Assembly: GCA_964007475.1 (NCBI GenBank)
Contig: OZ023273.1
Location: forward strand, 7,955,234 to 8,019,233
Length of the DNA: 64,000 nt
DNA from: Hybos culiciformis
Taxonomy: Eukaryota > Arthropoda > Insecta > Diptera > Hybotidae
Reading direction: 5' to 3'
The translations under genes and the position numbers were made by a program. Shown piece by piece: positions 38,401 to 50,400 of the stretch (within the stretch, counting starts at the first letter, position 1; every line of letters starts with the position of its first letter). The notes below the pieces were generated by a model. That model was not told where the DNA came from, did not search any database, and saw only the letters and a list, made by a program, of their open reading frames with translations.

Positions 38401-41400
38401 TATAACATCAGTTTTAATTTATTTAAAGCTTTCTGGTTAAAAACTTAAATTACCCGGTTTTATGATTTTGAATGAAATGATCAGCAGAGAAAAATTTTAA
38501 CACTCACCTGAACTGAACCGTGCCTATCAGCTGCTGTCAAATTTCCCAAAGTATTTCCTGCTTTTGGAGCATCTGGCCATGCTGCTACACCAGTTTTAAT
38601 ATTTGACTAATTGAATTTATGCAACAATTATAATACGCATTACGTTATTTACATGGATTATTTTTTGATGTTGATGATAAATATATGTTGGTTAATTTTC
38701 AGAACATAACAGTATGATAATGAAAAAAAAATTTGATGCGAAATGTAACAGAAAACAAAGATATAAAAAATAATTGAATTATAAGTATTGTTATTTTAAT
38801 ATTTAATTAATACATTTGTGGTAATATGGAATTGTTTACATTTCAGAAACGAATATTAAATAAATACTTAAAATTTGAGATTTGAAGACTTTTTTCACTT
38901 AAACTTATTCTTATTATTTTTTATATTATTCATTGTCAAAGAAACTTTTCCTTAGGACGAAATCAATTCGAAAAGACTTCAAAAATCTTGTAAATAAAAA
39001 TCCTGTTTTAAAATTCTGTATTTTCAAAATCCTGCTTTTAAAAATAGTGAACTTTGCTTTCTTGTTTAATATTTCTATTTTTTCACATTCGATATATAGC
39101 TGCTAAACGCTTGCTTAATGGCTATTCTGAGAACGATGTACATGTACAAGCACAATTACCCAAGCAAAATAAAAAATTATAAAAAAAAATTTAATTATTA
39201 ATATAATTCAGTAAGTTAAGTAAAAACGGTAAAAACAAATTTTGTAAGGATTCGCTTCTGTGAAAACTATGAAAATTTAAAAAAAACCGAAATTATTCAT
39301 TTTTGAAATCTGTGTTCTTTTCTAATTCCTTTCGCAATGGCTTTAACTTTGAAAATTAATTTTATCCATCTTACAAAAATCGAGATATTATGTATGTTAT
39401 ATGTTTTAAATCAATTTTTTTTAATTTTCCGCGCAACGTACCCATATAGAGGAATTGGTTTGGTTATTACTTATTACATTTATAGAAATAAGATTTGTGT
39501 TATCAAATACAATTTTAACTGCATTAATGTTATTATTTAACTACCTATTGATTATTGTAGATGGAAGAAAAATAATTATTTATTGTAATTCTTTAGACTA
39601 AAAAAAATCAAAAATAACACTAAATAATAAAAAGAAGTTTTTTTTTTCGTTATTTTAGTTATTAGGTATAGATGCATTTGCCTTCGTCGTGTTCCTGGAT
39701 CAGACCCCAAGCTTAATATCAATTCTACTTGTATTTTGTACAGTAGAATATAAAACAAGTACTTACAATACAGACGAATTTGATGTCTTGATTATGAAAT
39801 ATAAAAATATATGTAAAATAAAAAACAAGCATCGTAAAATTAAATTAAATTTGCTTAAAATGAAAATTTATTTTATAAAATAAAAAACTGATGAAATCAA
39901 AAATATTGTTGTGATATTATTGTATTCCGAATTTCCTTTTTATTTTTGTAAAGTTAGATAAATATTTGACAGATTTAAATTTTTGTTTTATTATAAAAAA
40001 ATCCAAGAAATATTCTAGGAATACCTAAAAACCTAGTTATAATCTTAAGCTGGGAAACGAACCATTGACTAACAAGCAAATAAGTGCACATTTCTCAAAA
40101 ATTCAAGATTTTAAAATACAGAATCATTTTGGTTTTACAGGATTTTAAAAATACAAGATATATAAATAAAGGAGCTTAAGCTAGATGATTTGATCATAAC
40201 TTTCTTTATCAAACAAAATATTTTTCTTCAATTTAATTTCACAACAGCGAAATATTATACATATTTGGTTTTATTATAGCCAAGCAGAATTTAGTACAAC
40301 TAATTACTCGCGCTAGGTTTTTAGCACAGTCGTATATGAGGAAATATTTTTTATTTTTCTCACAACTCAGTGCAATATCAAATTAGTTTCCATTAAAATT
40401 TTTCTTTTTATCTCTTTCCTATACATACATATTATATTTCATTCATTTAATTTCCTCTAACTTTTTTATAATATTGGGGAAGTACCTACGTATATGTTTA
40501 TGAGTTTATGTATAATTATTATATTTATTATTTTTTATTTAAATATTTTAAAATTTTAATTCTTTCTAAAACCAATTTAAATTTCTTTTTCTTAATTACT
40601 AATAAAATTATGGAAAAAAATTAAAAAATATATTTTATTTTGGTACCAACTAATTAAAAAAAAAATATGATTTTCATATAAGAAAATTTCTCTTGACCAG
40701 AGTGCCCATAATGTTATATATAAAATACGTAAACAACTATAAGTCTTAGCATTGTGATTACAAATAACTCAATAGACAAACGTTATTTTTTGTAAAAATA
40801 ATGGTTTTTTACTCAAATAATAAAAATATCAAGGGCGAAATAAATTAACATTGATTTTAATAGAAGAATTTAATTTATCTTTAGTTAAAAACCTTAAATT
40901 CAAAATCCTTAAGATGCCTTAACTAGTTCTGTAATATCTACATTCATACATGAATATTACTACATGAATATTACTATCCAATAAAAGACAATATATTTAG
41001 TTGCCATAAGCCGGTTAACAAATAGTCCAAGACTATTTTCGTTATATATCGTTATTCACCGAGAACATTCGGTCGTAATTTTGATTTCCACATCGGGTTG
41101 GAATGGTATGTAATTATTGTTAGCGTAGTTGTAATAAAGTGTTTTTATTAAAAATGTTTGGTGTCACTTCACCAAGATCCAATATTGTTTAACTTTGTAT
41201 GAAATCAAGATCAATATTTGAAATATATTTGACTTTCTATATTTTAATATAAATTAAAAGAAAAAACATTACTAAAATATTTGAATTTGAGAAAAAATTA
41301 ATAACCATCATTTAATGATCTCAACTCTATTAAAAATTTTGTGTGAACTTTCTGCAAACTATTAAAAATTAATTTCAACCTAATTTTATGCCTTTCATCT

Positions 41401-44400
41401 AACTTTGTACTTGCATCAAATTGTAATGTTGTTGTGAAATTTTATAATTGTATTCAAAATTAATCAGAAGACAAATTTTGTTTGTTCATGCTTTGATTCC
41501 GAATGATAAATCAAGATTTAAGAAAAAAAAAAGGAAAAATTACATCTAAATACTCAGGATTAAATTGAAATTTATGTAACTGCCTAGCTAAAATATTGTA
41601 TTGTTTTTTCCTTTATGATTTGAATATAATTTAAGAACCTTTCTAATTTTGTTTTAAACTTGTTTTTCTTCGCATTGCACTGAATTTTACGAACATGATA
41701 TGCTTAATTTAATAAAGAAAACTACAGAGCAAAAGCATTTAAGTTTCGAAAATTAGCAATAGAATTTTTTGCCACCAATTTTTGATTATAAACCGGCTAA
41801 CCTGACTCACTAATAGCATGTCATCATCAAAATATATACCATCTTCATCACTCCCTAAGTCCTTAAATTTATTTTTATATATGTTCAAGAACGTAAATGA
41901 AACAAAAAAAGAATAAAAAATTAATAAAATTTAAAGTAAATTACCTTTGGTGTTACATGTCGATCTTTATTTGGTGATATTATTACCTCATGTCCAGTCT
42001 GTAGAGATCCAACTGGCGTGGACTACACAGAACATATAAAAAATAAAAACGCATGCGTTAATGGCATTAAAATAATGAATTTAAAATTTTTTTTTTCTAG
42101 ATTTTTTGAGGCGAATTTAAATATTTCAAAACAAGAACTAATCGAAAAAAAATAATTATTTCTTTTTAGTATTTTCTGTCTATAATTTCAACGCAATTGA
42201 ATTTTCAAAATTAAACTTACGTCCTAAATATGAGAAATAATCATTAAATTTTTACAAATCATTTAAATCGACCCTTTAACTTTATATATGTATATTAATA
42301 TTAATAAAAACTTGATTCCTTTTCAAAAATAAAACAAAATTCATTTCAAAGCTTTTTGTTATTATTACAAATGAAAATAATTTAATTTGTTTTACCTATG
42401 GAATAAAAAAACACAACTCATAAAAACAAAGTTTTTGATATAAATCCTTTATATGCCAAATTATATTGTCATCGACGACAAAGTGATGTGCAAAATTTTA
42501 GCTCGATTGAATACCGGGAAGTGGGTCTATTTTGACTTACTGCAAACTTAGTATTTTGACTTACTGCAAACTTAGAATGTGAATTTAACCAGGTGGTGAA
42601 GTTAATATAAAGGTGTGTGTGTGATGCCAAAGTAAATTTCAGCTCGATTGAATACCGGGAAGTGGGTCATTTTTAACTTTGTAAGTTTGTGGAAACGGCA
42701 GTGAAGTTAATATAAACGATTTAAAAAAGTCGAATCAAAAAAGTAAATTCAAAAATAAAAATAATATTCGATTTTTAAATAAATGTGGTGAGGAATATTT
42801 GAAATTTCAATTAATGCATAAGTTTTTGATTTATGACGTCAACCTTTGATACATGATAGGCTTAATTTAATAAAGAAAACTTCAGATAAAAAGCATTTAA
42901 TGACGGCAGTATTTTACGTTCAGCATGACAACCAACATATCTTATTTGTAATCAAAGTTTTATTGACGTCATCCAACCGCTATATAACGATAGCGCAAAA
43001 ATCACATTAAAATTTTAAATCCAATAATAATTTCAAAATTAAGATGTTATGTCAATGTTTTTGCATTACTGGAATATTTATGGAATATACAATTTTCCGA
43101 ATTAATTGAGGCAAATGAACTGGAATTTGTCATATGAAAATATATTCGTGATAAAAAATATTCCACTTTCGTATTCCACTTCCATATTTCACTTTATCAG
43201 GCTTAGAATACTATATTTATAACTTCCATTTTGCAGTTATATTATAGTTTCCAATAATTTTTTTTTGTCAATTTCAAAACCAAAGAAAAGGAAACTAAGA
43301 GAATAAAAAAATTAAAAATTTTCACATATACATCAAAAATATTCCACTTCTCATCAAACGGGAATAAGTTTTCCGAAAAATAGTAAATGCAAACACATTA
43401 TGTCTATAAAAATTTTTGAAAAAAAAAAAAAAAATCTATTATTTTGAGACATTTATATTTTAGGGATTTCCACATTCTTTTGAGGTTTTCGAGAAAAAAA
43501 CGTAGTTTTTCTAATTATATTTATTGTTTCGTTTCTAACTAGGTACAATAGTTTTAATATTATATTCTAAATATTATCGTTTCCATTTCTTTGTAGAATA
43601 ATTCCAACGTGATGATATTCCGTAAACGGGACCTACTTCCAAGTCCAAAATTCTTTTTAATTGAGCTTTTTTGTTCTCTGTTTTATAAGTATCAGGCGTT
43701 GGTGGGGCTATACTGACATTAAACATCATAAAGGTATCCAAGCCCAACGCTACCATAAGCAAAGCAATACCAATTTGTAATTTCCAAATACCAGTCGGAG
43801 CTTTCATTTCTGCAAACGTTTGACAAAACGAAAATCTATATAAATCTTTCTTTTCTTGTATAGAAAGATTTTTCCAATCATTTTTCTCTTTCTCACGAAG
43901 AACCTTAATCTCCGACGTTTCTTCTTTAAAACGAATGGATGGCATTGGAAAATCGAGCCGATCAAAATAGCTTGGTTCTCCGTTCCAGCCATATCCGACA
44001 ATTTCACGATTTCCAATTTTCGAAAAAGTATGAATTGCACCTACAGGCCTCAGTTGCAATATATTTTTGGGTAATGACGGTTTTAATGCAAAAAATAAAT
44101 GACGAGCCATAGCTTATAGAAAATTAAATTTTTTTTTCGTTGTTTCTACAAATTTATTTTATTTATTTAATTTTATGATAAAATTTTCTTTGACAACTAT
44201 GTCACACATAAAATACTATTTGAATTAAAATTCATGACTTGCACAATTGAAGCAATTTATCGTGAATTTATCACAATGTAAAAAAATTTAAGCACAAAAT
44301 ATGAATATTGTTATTGTTCGAAACATGCTCCTGAAGTGTTGCGAATAAAATTAACTTTATTACTTCAATACTTCAGTAGCAAAAGTTATTATTTTTTCCA

Positions 44401-47400
44401 GAATGGTTTTTGATAATAATTTGAAATTATTGATTATATATATTAAAACACAGTAAGTATTTATCTAAAAAAAAATAAAAAATGAATATTTAATATAGAA
44501 ACAGATTCTGGAACTAAAATATTTAAGTTTAAAATATTACAATCTTATTCAAGTTTCTATTAGCTAAGGATAATATCCGGCAAAGAATTTTTTTTGTATT
44601 TGAAAAAATTCAATAAATTTCATTGTAGGAGTCTCCCACAGTGACCGATTGATTTCGAAATAAAAATAGTATGATATAGGACAGAGATCGAGCGTACAAA
44701 ATTTTGCGTCGGAATTAGGAAAGTATTTTTTTAAACAAAGCTGTGGAAAACGGACTACATACCTTTACTAGGGATTGTTCTACATTTTTTTGTAATTATT
44801 TGATTTTTATAAGAATATTGTTTAATTTAAAAATATTCCTTAAGACCGTCATTATTTTTATATCCTACATATTCTACTACCTCTAAGTTTTTAAAATTTT
44901 TATTTATTAGAAGTAATTTTTTTTTGCATAGTTTGAGAATAACTTTTAAAAGCGAATTTCTAGCGATAAAGATAAAATTACTGAAAATATTCTTTAAAAA
45001 AGTATCACCTTATCAGATTTTTGTTTTACTTTGTCAGAAGGTGCAGCGTTCTTAATTGCTTTCATTCTTTCCATAATTTCATTATTCTTCCAAAGATTAT
45101 GAAGACACATATATATAAATATATATATATATATTTTATAATTTTTTTTCATAAAAGAAAACGTTAAAACATAAATTTTTAGCATGCGCTTTTTTTGTAA
45201 AATTTCTTGCATTTAGTTCAAAAATATTAAAATAAAATACAAAATGATTTTTATACGAATTATTTTTAGACTACGTAAAAAATATATAATTAATATCAAA
45301 ATTATAAAAAAGATGTACAAAAATCATTCTTCTTCTACTTAGAAAAATCTTCAATTAATTTTTCGATCTTCATTTTTCTTTTGTTCTATTTTCTTGATTT
45401 TTGTATAATTTTCAAACCGAAAATTATAAAAAATTATGTAAATTTCGAACAAATAATTCTAGTTTTCAAAGAAATTCTGTTTACAAAAATATAAGTTTAC
45501 CATAGTTTTTCCCGTCCAGTCAAATTCTCCATCATCAACATATCCTTTGCGATCAAATAAATCTTGGAACAGTCTTCTTAAAAAATCATAATCAGGTGTT
45601 TCAAAAAAATCTAGTCGACGAACATATCTTAGATAGGTAGAGAATTCCTCTGGATGAGTTTCGCATAAAACCTAAAAAAAATAATATAATTTTAGAGATG
45701 ATTTTCGAAATTCAACAAGTTACTAATCAAATACTGATATTTCGGAGTTTATTGGAAAATAACTAATAAGAAAAGGTATTTGATTTTCGTAATTAATTAA
45801 AATTATTAATGCGATTTTGTGTTCGAAAATAATATAAAAATAAAAACGCCATTTTGATCAATAAAAAAATTCAAATTTAAAATCTTGTGTGTATTACAAA
45901 CTGGTTTCAAATAAACTTGATTCAATTTAATTTGTTAGAATAAGCTTGAAAATATCACACATAATAATGAAGACAATTTCAAAAAAAAAACAGTTGAAAA
46001 AAAAATATATTTTTGGTAATGCATTTACAATAAAATTTTTAGTTATATATTGCTCTATTTAACACGAAGAAATTGACTTTATGATCCTAAATGTGATCCC
46101 AATTTTTTTATTTTAATTTTATTTAACATTGAACGCGTTCCATTACCTCAATCGGAGTTGCTCTTTTTGTATCACCTATTTTTTGATATCGTTCTTTTAA
46201 AGTTTCTGCTTTTAAACCTTGCCATGGCAGTGATCCTCTAAGAAAATACATAAACATATGGCCAAGAGCCTCTAAATCATCTCGCCTGGATTGTTCTCTA
46301 CCCATGTGTGTATTTATTGACATATATCTTGCGGTTCCAGTAAGCGACTTATGTTCCCGATAAGGGATGTGTTTATTTGTATCTAAATCAATGTATTCCT
46401 TTGCTAAACCAAAATCTAAAAATAATTTGTTAGATAAATAATTTATATTTTCAAAAATGAAAGCCACTGTTAAACATACCTATAATATGGATAATTTTTT
46501 CTCGTTTTGTCGATGTTCTACCAATTAAAAAGTTTTCAGGTTTCACATCTCTATAAATTAAATGACGACTGTGCACGTATTCAATACGATGGAGCTAAAT
46601 AAAAATACACAAAAATAATAACATATTAATATACTTATTAGCTACAATCTAATCTCAACTTATTCATACCCTATTTGTTCTTTGATTTGTGATGTTAATG
46701 GAAAAAATCACAATCAATTATTTATTTTCAGTATTCAAATTGAAAGAAAATTCTCGATTAAAATCATTTTTTGAGTTAGCTTTTTGGGTTTTGATTATAC
46801 ATATATCAAATACTAGCTACAAAAAGATAGTCCTTAATTTTATTGTCAGAAATACATACGTTTTCGAAATTGAATAGTTTAACAATATAATAGGTACAAT
46901 GTTTATAATATTTGGTTCCTTAACATAAATTATAACAATATTAATACTTTTAAAACAAAAAATAATATTGTAGAAAAAATAATATTTTTTACTTGGAAGC
47001 ACCAAAAGTGCTAACACTATTCAATTATTAATTTTATTAACTTATATCACCTCAATTTCAAACTTTTGTTAGAATCTTTGTGAAATTATTGATTTTGCAT
47101 TAAAAATTCATATTTTATTGTATGTACCTCAAACAACCCAAAACCGTTTATGACCACAAATTACAAATTGTTTCAAGGTTTGTCTTCAACAAAGAATTCC
47201 TCAAATTTAATTCAAAAACTGAATCAGTGAGTAAATTCGGTATTCGACAAATCTGCTTAAAGAACGTTTATCCTTAAATTAGAAAACCTTAGTAGTCGAA
47301 CTTTATAGCTTTCTTATTGTACACTTATCTTTAAACTGTTTTCAAGAAATTGTCAAAGCAATATAATAAAATAACATGAGTTTCTAAATAGAGTGGATTA

Positions 47401-50400
47401 AAATTTTTAACATTTTTAAAATCAGTATAAAATTTTCTTCCTTTGAAAAATATGTTAAGAACTAAGCAATAATAAGAAGTAATAACTGTCTTTAAACAAT
47501 TTTCTTTTTTAATTAATAAATAAAAAGTTATTATTCCATTTATTCTATAGGTCTAAAATTATTTTGAAAAAAATCTCTAATATTATCTTAGGAATTATTG
47601 TACGTTTTTGACCCCTAAATTAAATTTTAGTTAAAAAAAAAATTTACTATTATTTACTGTACTATGTATGTAACCAATAGTTTTGTGCAATTTTGTAAAC
47701 ATGAACGCTTTTTATTGGAAGGTTTACTTACTAATTGCACAGCTATTAGTAAAACTGTCTTTAAAGTAAAGCGTCTTCCACATAAATCAAACAAATCTTC
47801 CAGTGATGGGCCAAGCAATTCCATTACTAGTGCATTGTATTTTCCACATGGACCAAAATAGTAAACCTCAGGAACACCTTCTGCTATGCGAAAAATTACA
47901 CCGAATTGTGCATGATAAATGTTTTTAGGTAGAATGAGGAAAATGGTAATTAATGTAGAAAATCCAAAAATACACATAATTAATATGAGAACTTTAACAT
48001 TATGCATATTACATCGCTAAAAACTTGTACATCAATAATAGGAGAATTTAAAATAAAACTAAGAATAACTAATTTGAAAAATAATTATGTCTCTTTGTCT
48101 CTATAAAACCTATTTACAAATTAAACAATGACGAAAACAATGACTTTTAATGTATTCAAAGACTTCGTGAAATTAAACACTCCTACAACAATCTTGATTA
48201 ATGTAATACGACTCCAAAGTGAATATAAAAAAAATAAAATATTAAAGATTATTTTTTCGATAATTTTACATGCATAAAATCATAATCGAATTAGGATCCT
48301 TGTAATTAATATTATGTATCATCATAATATTGAAACCTGTTCACAAAAATGTTAACTATATTTAGTAGGCATAAGCAAAACTTTTTATCATACATCTACA
48401 ACATCATGTTTACTTAGCTGAGTTACAACTAAAATCTCATTGAATGGGTGAAAAAATTATCAAAGATGATTAATAAAAATAATGAAACGTTCGGCAAAAA
48501 ATTGAAATTTCATAGTTTTTAAAAATTGTATTTCAATTACTCAATTCAATAATTCAACAACTCAATAACTCAATGAAATTTGAAAATGGAACATTATATA
48601 GGTTTTAACAATAATAAAATTTAATTTATTAATTCACAATTTCTTTCCAAAAATTTCGGACTTTTATTTTTATGAAATATTCAGAATCTTATTTCAAGTA
48701 CTCTGACAATAAAAATAGTTTTTTTAAGAAAAAAACAAATCCACTTACTAGTTGTTTTGATATCATCAATACAGTCTTGAGTGAAAATTTACGATTACAA
48801 ATATTGAAGAGATCTTCTAACGATGGTCCCAATAATTCTAATACCATAGCATTGTAGCGTCCACCGCATGTGCCTAGATGATAAACTCGGGGAATTCCCT
48901 CTGGAAGATCATCTTTACAAGACATATTTCTTGGTTTTTAATCATTTTTAATGACAATTCTTTTAAAAGACATAATTTATTTTAATTTTGCACCTTCTTC
49001 CTCGGGAGAATATTTAACGTATTTTTTTTTTATTTTTTCAATTTGAAGCAAATATCCGCGAATTTTTTATATTAGCAAGAACTTGTCAGTTAACAACTTA
49101 AAAATGATTCAGTGTGAATTAAAAAAAAAATCAGATACCAAAATCGACAAACATATATAAGTGAGAAAATATCTAAACTACATGTGTACATTATATGTAT
49201 TAGGGTGACATAAAGATATAGAGTTTAGGCCTCTTTCAAGCGAAGATTCTGCATTCGACAGAATGTGGAGTACTGTAAGCGACTACTTTCAGACAAACAT
49301 AGTCTATGACGGATACTGTATGTGGGATATTGCAGGATACATAGTATATAATATAATATTTAATGAAATATTTTTTTTTTAAATAAATTTTGTAAAAAAA
49401 AATATTTAAGACATAATTAGTATCCCGGATACTAAATTCAATACTCCAGATAAAAAATTCGGTATACCGTATCACGGCGACAGAAAAAATGTTATCAAAA
49501 ATTGTGTATCTGCATAATGTACCTGATACGGAAGTTCGGTTGAAGACCTGTATTAAATCTGGTATAAAAACATGTCTTTTCTGTTTTTCGGATACAGTAT
49601 CCTCGTTTGAAAGAGATTTTAATAGTTATCAGTTATCAATCCTCATTCATTTTTTGTGATAATGGTGTCCTAAAATTAATTCATGTCAAATTTCAGCGTA
49701 ATAGATTAACGTGTAGACTTTAAATTATTGTTTTTATATCAGAAGTTTAAAAAATTTCTATTGAAAATGATAAAGTTAATTAAAAAACTAAGAGTACCTA
49801 AAGGTTTTAAGGAATAAAAAGACTTTTACCTTGCAACCATCTCTCAGCCAGCTCCAAGAATTATGCTTACAAAACCGAAGCCAAGTACTTTAAAATTGAA
49901 TTTTTCATCAAATCAATTTGAGTGACCTCTGGAGATTTATTTATAAAGCTAATTTGACTAGAATTATTTTTATGGCACCATTAACTCAAGAAGCAGATGA
50001 GTGTTGGTCATGGAGAGGCTCATCATGTTTTTTTACCACTGATTACCTACAATTGTTTTTTAAGTAGGCTAATCGTAAAACAAAATTAAATGGTATTCAC
50101 CGAATCTAATTTTATTTTTGTTCTTTTCAAAGAATAAAATTTGTAGAAAGTTGACAATTTTGCAACAAAATTATAAAAAATTATTCTTTCAACGGAATTC
50201 AATTACGGTGAAAATTAAAAAAGTATTTTCACATACCTATATAGCAATGCTTTATTTTAAAATTTGCAATTTTATCATTTTATGTTTATTCAACAAAAAT
50301 ATGTTTGGCAGTGCGATTTGAATCTTTTCCGCTATCAGCAAAACAACTAATGAAAATGAATAAAAAAGCGAAGATTTGAAAAAGTCTCATATGAAAAAAA

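Noticed and set aside
43804..44074. Two shorter open frames overlapping COX4
   Set aside because: They are other-frame shadows of the COX4 coding sequence.
46123..46146. Kinase frame running past 46,147 to a stop (…MERVQC)
   Set aside because: A GTAATG donor ends the exon; splicing to 45,671 gives the conserved [14 protein letters not shown].
49970..50066. Short plus-strand frame [18 protein letters not shown]
   Set aside because: It looked protein-like because of its richer composition, but it is 31 codons, has no splice support and lies antisense in a gish intron.
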